DNA of 11,664 nt from Bacillota bacterium. Its GTDB lineage: Bacteria; Bacillota; UBA4882; UBA8346. This document shows positions 1 to 5,345 of the stretch, one piece after another. The translations under genes were made by a program, and so were the position numbers. Each line of letters begins with the position of its first letter. Position 1 is the stretch's first letter. Location of the stretch: positions 1 to 11,664 of the forward strand of contig JAEZFP010000025.1 in the NCBI GenBank assembly GCA_023417475.1, read 5' to 3'. Under the pieces are notes generated by a model. That model saw nothing but the letters and a program-made list of their open reading frames with translations. It searched no databases and was not told where the DNA came from.

Positions 1-2
1 TT

Positions 3-470
3 GGATTATGGATGGAAGGCCAAAAATATTTTGCAAATACCTTGACAGAAACAATAACAGAAAAAGATGATTTAGAAATATTTGATACAACGAATAAGTG
101 GCTAGATAAATATTTTGCCTGTGAAAAACCTCCTATTTCTGATTTACCTTTAGCTCCCAGGGGTGGAGAATTTCGAAAGGTTGTGTGGAAAATTTTACGT
201 GAAATTCCATATGGAGAGGTCATTACCTATGGTGAAATTGCTAAGAAGGTTGCAATTCAGATGAACAAAGAAAATATGTCCAGTCAAGCAGTTGGCGGAG
301 CTGTAGGTCATAATCCCATTGCTATTATCGTTCCTTGTCATCGTGTTGTGGGTACAAATGGCAGTTTAACAGGTTATGCCGGAGGCATAGATAAAAAAGT
401 TAAACTTCTTGAACATGAAGAGGTAGATATGTCAGGATTGTTTATCCCTGATAAGAGTACAGCTCCTTGA
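3..470 (+). CDS. ogt: Methylated-DNA--protein-cysteine methyltransferase, 5' partial
   Basis: Suicide DNA-repair enzyme that moves an alkyl group from O6-alkylguanine (or O4-alkylthymine) onto its own cysteine. The active-site PCHRVV is present (residues 108-113 counting from the ATG at 12), preceded by the DNA-binding helix-turn-helix stretch IPYGEVITYGEIA and the AVGGAVGHNP segment. The usual Arg before AVG is Gln here, as I recall for related clostridial and methanogen proteins. The frame is open to the window edge, and GLW just ahead of MEGQKYF matches the family pattern, so the ATG at 12 is internal. The true start lies upstream and about 25 N-terminal residues are missing. It ends with TGA at 468-470. 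No operon partner is visible on the right; the next plus-strand gene starts more than 500 bases later. The identification is firm. Confidence 0.95.
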   Translation, partial: GLWMEGQKYFANTLTETITEKDDLEIFDTTNKWLDKYFACEKPPISDLPLAPRGGEFRKVVWKILREIPYGEVITYGEIAKKVAIQMNKENMSSQAVGGAVGHNPIAIIVPCHRVVGTNGSLTGYAGGIDKKVKLLEHEEVDMSGLFIPDKSTAP

Positions 471-608
471 TCTTCATGCAATGCTGAATTAACTGTATAT
501 TTGAGAAATTTTATAATTTTGCTTAACAGTACAACAGAATTAACATTAAAAAAGATAATGTTGGCTATGTTTTACTTATTGTAGATATGAGCCCCGTAAA
601 TCTAAAGT

Positions 609-660
609 AAAAAAAAATAATAAATACATTTTATTATTTAACAAACGTTTCCTTTTTTTT
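609..660. terminator. Bidirectional terminator between convergent ogt and the small Cys-rich ORF
   Basis: A perfect 10-bp all-AT inverted repeat (615-624 with 630-639, 5-base loop) is flanked by an A9 tract at 609-617 and a T8 tract at 653-660. Read leftward, the stem runs straight into a U-run, as expected for an end of the minus-strand ORF at 638-769. Read rightward, the T8 lies 13 bases after the stem and could end ogt transcripts. The hairpin touches the ORF's stop codon. The bases are directly seen; the function is inferred. Confidence 0.5.
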
Positions 661-769
661 CACATAGGAAATAATAATCACAAAAATAACAATACCAGTG
701 ACCATGTTCCGTAGGAGAATAGTCTGAAGATGTGTTTATGTCACATATATTCAATTGATTATTTTTCAT
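638..769 (-). CDS. Small cysteine-rich protein (43 aa), unrecognised
   Basis: A 43-codon ORF, ATG at 769-767 to TAA at 640-638. The product has five Cys (9, 27, 30, 36, 43) and two His (22, 24). The C-terminal half is aromatic and Cys-rich: HWYCYFCDYYFLC, with one CxxC. There is no signal peptide or membrane segment. The case for a real gene is mainly its signals. AGGTGA (plus-strand 776-781) sits six bases before the ATG, a TATA box lies at 815-823, and a hairpin with a U-run follows the stop. It is divergent from the ABC exporter gene at 991. Two readings are possible: a small zinc-binding protein using Cys/His, or a secreted or modified Cys-rich peptide handled by the exporter. No peptide-modifying enzyme is in the window. 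I do not recognise a family. Confidence 0.55.
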   Translation of the reverse strand: MKNNQLNICDINTSSDYSPTEHGHWYCYFCDYYFLCEKKGNVC

Positions 770-775
770 ATTTTT

Positions 776-823
776 TCACCTGTCCACTAACTTTTTTTTA
801 TTTGCCCTAGCACAATTTATATA
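776..823 (-). promoter_or_regulatory. Promoter and ribosome site of the small Cys-rich ORF
   Basis: On the minus strand TATATAAAT (plus 815-823) lies about 50 bases ahead of the ATG at 769. A start site about 26 bases downstream would fall near 793 and leave a leader of roughly 25 bases. That leader contains AGGTGA (plus 776-781), complementary to the archaeal 16S 3' end, at six-base spacing. The spacing of TATA, ribosome site and ATG is mutually consistent. Confidence 0.5.
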
Positions 824-956
824 CTATGCTGTGTAATCCCATTTTAATGTATACTTTTAAAGTTATAATATTTATATTTTTTTCATAATATGTTAAAAAA
901 TATTCATTATGTCAACAAATAGTATTAAAAATATGAACAATGATATTATAATCCAA

Positions 957-985
957 TTTTATATATAGAATTATTGTGAGAAGGT
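957..985 (+). promoter_or_regulatory. TATA box and ribosome site ahead of the ABC exporter gene
   Basis: TTTTATATATAG at 957-968 is a good archaeal TATA box, and GAGAAGGT at 978-985 is a ribosome site five bases before the ATG at 991. The two conflict in part: a start about 26 bases after this TATA would fall at about 987 and remove the ribosome site from the message. A second AT-rich candidate, TTTATATTT near 869-877, would give a leader of about 90 bases and keep it. Which one is used cannot be told from sequence. Confidence 0.4.
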
Positions 986-990
986 AATCA

Positions 991-2616
991 ATGTTAGATA
1001 AAAATTTTAAATTTTTTTATAACAACTTTATCAAAAATTATCTAATATTTTTAATAGTTATTCTTGCTTTAAGTTTTTCTAGTCTTTTATTTTCATTCAT
1101 AAGTCCTTTACTCATCAAAGCACTTGTGGATGATGTATTTTTAAGTAGAAAACTTTACTTATTTTATTATATAATTGCGGCTATTGTAGGAATGTATCTC
1201 TTATCATTTGTTTCAAGCTATTTATACAGTTATATGACTGGAAAATTACAGTTACTCCTTTTGAAAGATGTTTCAGGAAAAGTGTTTTCTGTAATTAATC
1301 TTGCACCCTATAAAAAGATTCAATCCATGAAGATAGGTGATTTAATAACCAGAATCTTAGGTAACACTCAAATTGCCATCAATATTCCAGTACGCATCAT
1401 CCCTCAATTTATCATGGCCATAACCAGTATAATTGTTCCATTTATCATAATGCTAACTTTAAATTCAGAGTTAGCAGTCATAGTAATGACTCCTGTGGCT
1501 TTATTCATAGTATTATCCTTATTTTTTGGAAAAAGAATGCAAAGTATACAAAAAATATTTTTAGAAACCAATGCATCATTAAACTCATTTATAAAGGAAA
1601 ATTTTTCTATTATACCTCTGATCAAAGTATTTAATTTAGAGAAATGGTCACAAAACAGATTTGATAAAGAAATGAGCGATTACTATAATATTTCCCTAAC
1701 TTATACAAAGACAACATCATTAAATTCATCCCTTAGTTCTTTAATCATGGGAATTCCAATTGTTTTGCTCATTGGATTTGGAGGATCTATGGTTATAAAT
1801 AATACAATTACCTTGGGTACATTCACTGCTTTCATGGCTTATACCTCAATTTTTTTCTCACCCATATCACAATTATCTGGAATATGGACATCATACAAAA
1901 GTTCATTGCCTGCTATAGACCGGGTTAAAGAGTTATTTGACCTGGTTGTTGAAGATAAACATAGAACCAAAAATCTGATGGTAAATGATGGAAATATTAC
2001 ATTTAAAAATGTGTGGTTTTCCCATGATAACAAACCTATCTTAGAAGGATTTAATGCCAGTTTTCATAAAGGTATAAATTATATTGTCGGAGATAATGGA
2101 ACGGGAAAAAGTACGATTTTAAAATTGATTTGCGCCCTTTACGAAGTGGATAAAGGGGATATACTCATTGATGATCAAAATATACGGGAGATAAAAAAAG
2201 AAGAATTGATAAATAATATTTCAACCATATTTTCAGATCCGTACATGTTCGATGATACAATATTTGAAAATATTAGAATTGCTAATCTCAGTGCTTCAGA
2301 GGAGGAAATATACCAAGTAGCCAAGTTAGTTAAAATAGACGAATTCATCAATAAAACTCCCAATAAATATGATACACTCATAGGGGAAGATGGAATTTCA
2401 CTTTCAAGTGGTGAAAAACAGAAAATCGCCCTTGCAAGAGCTCTTTTAAAGAATTCCCCAATCTTACTCCTTGATGAAGTAACAAAATCTATTGATATAG
2501 ATTCAAGAAAATCCATTAACAACGTCATAAATAATTTAACAAACAAAACAATTATTATCATCACACACGACACAAACGAAATAGATAAAAACAGCAACAT
2601 AATAAAGCTGAATTAA
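991..2616 (+). CDS. ABC exporter half-transporter (fused membrane and ATPase domains)
   Basis: The 541-aa product has an N-terminal type-I exporter membrane domain (about residues 15-300, five to six hydrophobic helices) followed by an ATPase domain. Visible motifs are Walker A GDNGTGKST (367-375), signature LSSGE (471-475), Walker B ILLLDE (491-496) and the switch His in THD (526). It should work as a homodimer, since no partner half-transporter is adjacent, exporting an unknown substrate across the cell membrane. Three positions depart from the usual exporter pattern: the Q-loop Gln is Ser415 (IFSDPYMF), the A-loop aromatic position appears to be His345, and the D-loop SALD is KSID. There is no N-terminal C39 peptidase domain, so it would not itself cleave a leader peptide. 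AAGGT before the ATG supports the start. The gene is divergent from the Cys-rich small ORF. The family is certain; the substrate is unknown. Confidence 0.93.
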   Translation: MLDKNFKFFYNNFIKNYLIFLIVILALSFSSLLFSFISPLLIKALVDDVFLSRKLYLFYYIIAAIVGMYLLSFVSSYLYSYMTGKLQLLLLKDVSGKVFSVINLAPYKKIQSMKIGDLITRILGNTQIAINIPVRIIPQFIMAITSIIVPFIIMLTLNSELAVIVMTPVALFIVLSLFFGKRMQSIQKIFLETNASLNSFIKENFSIIPLIKVFNLEKWSQNRFDKEMSDYYNISLTYTKTTSLNSSLSSLIMGIPIVLLIGFGGSMVINNTITLGTFTAFMAYTSIFFSPISQLSGIWTSYKSSLPAIDRVKELFDLVVEDKHRTKNLMVNDGNITFKNVWFSHDNKPILEGFNASFHKGINYIVGDNGTGKSTILKLICALYEVDKGDILIDDQNIREIKKEELINNISTIFSDPYMFDDTIFENIRIANLSASEEEIYQVAKLVKIDEFINKTPNKYDTLIGEDGISLSSGEKQKIALARALLKNSPILLLDEVTKSIDIDSRKSINNVINNLTNKTIIIITHDTNEIDKNSNIIKLN

Positions 2617-2627
2617 ATAAATATTCT

Positions 2628-2776
2628 TTGAAATTACCCGATTCACTGTTTGAAATCAAATCCGGAAGTTGGGGCCATTAGAAAATATAATGTTTCATCT
2701 CTATTAAAAACAAAATTTAACGAAAGACAACAGAAAAGCTGTAGATTATTTATTGTCACATGAGAAAATTATTTAA
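2628..2776 (+). pseudogene. Remnant of a COG2865/AlbA_2-type regulator, C-terminal end
   Basis: Between the ABC stop and the next start, three successive frames give a coherent protein tail. LPDSLFEIKSGSWG in one frame continues as AIRKYNVSSLLKTKFNERQQ in a second, and then as AVDYLLSHEKII before TAA at 2774-2776. This resembles the end of COG2865-type putative transcriptional regulators (LPxPxFE..., then LNERQxKAlxYlxExGxI, the start of a winged-helix segment). One frame change lies near 2668-2675 and the other at or next to the A4 run at 2734-2737. Everything upstream of this tail is gone, cut off next to the ABC gene stop. The reading is by eye, against remembered family patterns. Confidence 0.5.
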
Positions 2777-2789
2777 ATGAGGGTTTAAA

Positions 2790-4460
2790 ATGGTTTCAAC
2801 TGATGTTCCTAAATGGTGTAATGACATTGTAAATTTAATTAAAAATAATTGGAAGAGTATAATCTTTGTTATATTCCTTATTTCTTTAATTTTTTTTATA
2901 TTTTCCAGAATATTTCCATATTATGATCCTATTAAAGCGAATAGTAGTTTAGACATAATTAATCTCCTTGTGCAAATTGAAGCCACCATAATAGCAATAG
3001 TAATTACATTAAGTTTAGTTGCAGTACAATTAGCAGCCCAATCATATTCTACGAGAGTAATTGAGATATTTAAAAAAAATAACAGTTTTAGAGCAATTTT
3101 AGCACTATATACTTTTGCAATTATATTTGGCGTATTCACACTAATTTTAGCTGATAATAAAATAGAAATTCTCATTATTCAAAAGTTAATCTTAATCGAT
3201 TATTATATAGGTATTGTATCAGTTTTAGCATTAGTTCTTTTCATTTGGGAAATATTTAATCTGTTAAAACCATCCCACATACTTAAAGAACTTTCTAAAA
3301 GTATAAAAAAAGATAATATTTTAGATCATATATCTGATAAAAAAAAAGAAGACCCCATCCAACCAATAATTGACATTTTACAAGCTTCATTACTTAAATA
3401 TGATAATACAACCGTTAATGAAGGTTTAGCTAATATAGATATAAAACTTAAAAAGATATTTAGGAATCTAAATATTTTAGAAAAGAACAACGTAATTGGT
3501 TTTTTTCTCCATCATTTCAAAAGAATTAGTAATTTAGCTATAATTATGAGAGATGAAGAATCTCTTATTCAGATAATTAATATTTATTTAAAAAATGGAA
3601 TATTGTCATCTGAATGGAAATATGATGAAGAAATCTTTGAATTATCCTCATCATTTATTATAGATATTGGTAAATTAGCAACCAATCAAAGAATGAATAT
3701 TGCATCAGAAAAGACAGTCATAACTCTTGGTAAAATAAGTAAAATTGCCGTTGAAAATAATAACAGTAAAGTTATAGATGAAATAAGGTTTTCTTTAGAT
3801 AGTATTATCAGCAGTGCTATTGATAACGATGTTGAATTGTTAGCATCAAAAGGAGCACAATCTCTTGTTAAACTTCAAAATTTATTAATAATGAATAAAA
3901 TTGAAAACCCCCCATCAATTAATATATTGGCGATTTTGTTTAATTTAATAAATAAGGCTGTTGAAGATGAAAAAGACACATTAGCTTTTCTATTACTTGG
4001 TGAAACTTATATAACAATGCAAAATTTGATAAAAAATAAGCTAAGGGAAGAAACAATTATTTCATTAAAATTTATGTCAAGAATACGAGAAGAATGTATT
4101 AAAAATAAAATGTTCACAACAGCTTTGTTAGTTTGTCCATTACTAGTAAATTTATTGAAATTAAGTATAGAATACGATAATAATGAATCTTTAAGATATT
4201 TAATTATTGAAATTTTAGATATAGGGGAACATATAAAAAGCGATGAAAATGAAAATCAATTAACAAAAAGTAGTATGATAAAATCGTTAAAAAATCTTTC
4301 TAATACATTAGAATCATTTAAACATATCCCAAATCATCAAGAACTATTTGATTTAGCAACATGTAAAATAAATAAAATAATAGAAGATTTAGAACCGGAT
4401 TGTTTATATTCAGAAAATTCAGATATCAAAATTATAGATCACCCGGCCTTAAAATTATAA
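2790..4460 (+). CDS. DUF2254-like integral membrane protein with long helical C-terminal region
   Basis: A 556-aa protein with four predicted membrane helices in the first 160 residues (about 22-43, 58-82, 103-122, 137-158), then about 390 residues of soluble, charged, helix-rich sequence without catalytic motifs that I can recognise. The segment around helix 2 (ATIIAIVITLSLVAVQLAAQ followed by SYSTRVIEIFKKN) strongly recalls the DUF2254 membrane family, where a Val-Ala-x-Gln-Leu-Ala helix is followed by S-x-R. Family members are typically shorter, and the tail here looks like a helical-repeat scaffold. GAGGG at 2779-2783 lies six bases before the ATG and supports this start. It stands alone on the plus strand: the remnant regulator lies just upstream and a new promoter region downstream. 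No function is known to me, and the DUF2254 assignment is tentative. Confidence 0.85.
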   Translation: MVSTDVPKWCNDIVNLIKNNWKSIIFVIFLISLIFFIFSRIFPYYDPIKANSSLDIINLLVQIEATIIAIVITLSLVAVQLAAQSYSTRVIEIFKKNNSFRAILALYTFAIIFGVFTLILADNKIEILIIQKLILIDYYIGIVSVLALVLFIWEIFNLLKPSHILKELSKSIKKDNILDHISDKKKEDPIQPIIDILQASLLKYDNTTVNEGLANIDIKLKKIFRNLNILEKNNVIGFFLHHFKRISNLAIIMRDEESLIQIINIYLKNGILSSEWKYDEEIFELSSSFIIDIGKLATNQRMNIASEKTVITLGKISKIAVENNNSKVIDEIRFSLDSIISSAIDNDVELLASKGAQSLVKLQNLLIMNKIENPPSINILAILFNLINKAVEDEKDTLAFLLLGETYITMQNLIKNKLREETIISLKFMSRIREECIKNKMFTTALLVCPLLVNLLKLSIEYDNNESLRYLIIEILDIGEHIKSDENENQLTKSSMIKSLKNLSNTLESFKHIPNHQELFDLATCKINKIIEDLEPDCLYSENSDIKIIDHPALKL

Positions 4461-4545
4461 TTTATTCAGATTATTTTTACAATACTATTTAATCTTATTT
4501 TAAATCCTGCAAAGTTCATTCGGCGCAAGATCCTCAGTCACAAAA

Positions 4546-4661
4546 ACATAATATTACTATAATTCATATTTAACAGGTAAGTACACTAATTATTTCTTTA
4601 TAAGAGAATTTAAGCATTTTAAATCGAAATATTTATATAGTCTAGATGACATAATATTACT
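4546..4661. repeat. Direct repeat pair ACATAATATTACT
   Basis: The 13-base word occurs at 4546-4558 and again at 4649-4661, followed in both by (T)ATAAT. The second copy lies where transcription from the TATA box at 4632-4639 would begin. The two copies could be operator sites or the edges of a small insertion. AT-rich composition makes chance repeats fairly likely. Confidence 0.35.
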
Positions 4662-4682
4662 TATAATAGTAAAAGTATTATA
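4622..4682 (+). promoter_or_regulatory. Promoter with hairpin at the expected transcript start
   Basis: TTTATATA at 4632-4639 is a consensus archaeal TATA box with a purine-rich CGAAA element just ahead. A transcript would start near 4660. Just after that, a 7-bp inverted repeat (4662-4668 with 4676-4682, 7-base loop) could act as an operator or leader hairpin. It points at the small ORF at 4693. The rest of the 4461-4692 gap shows only AT-rich sequence. Confidence 0.5.
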
Positions 4683-4692
4683 GTTGATTCAA

Positions 4693-4818
4693 ATGAAAAC
4701 TCAACCAAATATGAGACAAATGGTTTTTGTACCTAACTATCATGGATATGGAGAATGTTTAATAGGAAATAGTAACACTGGAAGATTACATTCATGGGAT
4801 TCTAGTGCCTTGATATGA
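4693..4818 (+). CDS. Small ORF (41 aa), unrecognised; possibly a gene remnant
   Basis: ATG at 4693 to TGA at 4816-4818. The peptide is rich in Asn, Gly, His and Ser (for example VPNYHGYGECLIG and RLHSWDSSALI) with a single Cys and no membrane segment. A good TATA box sits about 55 bases upstream, but the only ribosome-site candidate is the weak GTTGAT at 4683-4688. It opens the decayed stretch 4693-5339, so it may itself be the surviving front of a broken gene. I recognise no family. Confidence 0.3.
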   Translation: MKTQPNMRQMVFVPNYHGYGECLIGNSNTGRLHSWDSSALI

Positions 4819-4846
4819 TGAGGGAAGACCATAAAATAGCCACAAA

Positions 4847-5153
4847 TTGAACAGGATTCACACCCTGTGGATGGTGCCATCATGTGGAACTATCCATGAA
4901 AACATTTTTGAAGAAGACATGGAAGATCCTGAAGGAACTGAATCTGCATGGACAAAAGAATCATCCAACTATTCAAAAAAAACTGGATGTGCAAGCTGCA
5001 GCTCAAAAAAAGGAAAACTAAAAATGTTTCCTGATCCCCATGGTGTGAGACTCATGGAAAGGAAGGCCACGGTGGATCTATTTCGAATGTTAAGAATGTG
5101 GATACCAAACATGCTGGTGGAAAGCAATCCACAAACTAAAAAATAGTAAATAA
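4847..5153 (+). pseudogene. Broken zinc-ribbon protein gene (frameshift plus TAA)
   Basis: The frame opening at TTG 4847 (first ATG 4871) gives a credible acidic N-terminus, one Cys pair GCASC (Cys48, Cys51) and then MFPDPHG near 5024-5044. After that the same frame turns into an implausible Met-rich tail. A frame shifted by +1 (codons from 5049) instead reads DSWKGRPRWIYFEC, then TAA at 5091-5093, then ECGYQTCWWKAIHKL to a stop at 5151-5153. This gives a second Cys pair, C-x2-C with the x2 partly replaced by the stop. Together they look like a two-knuckle zinc ribbon of about 100 residues broken by one frameshift (about 5042-5056) and one nonsense codon. Base composition is visibly less AT-rich than its neighbours. 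The 99-residue ORF ending at 5146 should not be taken as an intact protein. Confidence 0.5.
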
Positions 5154-5165
5154 AGGTTTGTTTAA

Positions 5166-5339
5166 ATGAAAAATGAAAAACAAGTGTGTTTAACACTCCC
5201 CCAACCCATTCATGAAATGATATGGAAAACATCCGGAAAACTCAAAGTCAACTATGTTGCAGAATCTTAAATCATAGTTACATGGTGCCTTGAACTACAA
5301 AAAAAATCAAATAATATCCGAATGGATTCAATAGGATAA
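5166..5339 (+). pseudogene. Ribbon-helix-helix-like small gene with in-frame TAA
   Basis: ATG at 5166, preceded by AAAGGT at 5153-5158, opens a 34-codon ORF ending in TAA at 5268-5270. Its front, KQVCLTLPQPIHEMIW, resembles the strand and first helix of ribbon-helix-helix (CopG/MetJ-type) DNA-binding proteins. Past the TAA the same frame stays open to 5337-5339 and reads IIVTWCLELQKK, which could be the second helix. A nonsense mutation in a roughly 57-residue regulator is therefore likely. It could still be expressed as a 34-residue peptide. The family match is weak and by eye. Confidence 0.3.
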
Positions 5340-5345
5340 ATAAAA

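Noticed and set aside
2175..2600. Minus-strand ORF of 141 codons
   Set aside because: It is the shadow of the ABC exporter ATPase domain, whose motifs are unmistakable on the plus strand. The shorter minus-strand ORFs over 1404-3175 are likewise shadows.
5088..5099. Stop-codon recoding (pyrrolysine) within the zinc-ribbon frame
   Set aside because: The interrupting codon is TAA, whereas pyrrolysine uses TAG, and the gene also has a frameshift.
4847..5146. Intact 99-residue protein from a TTG start
   Set aside because: The tail after residue 66 is Met-rich and loses the zinc-ribbon pattern, which continues in a frame shifted by one base. Treated as a pseudogene.
4969..5232. Minus-strand ORF of 87 codons
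   Set aside because: It is Phe-rich and antisense to the zinc-ribbon remnant, with no start signals or recognisable protein pattern.
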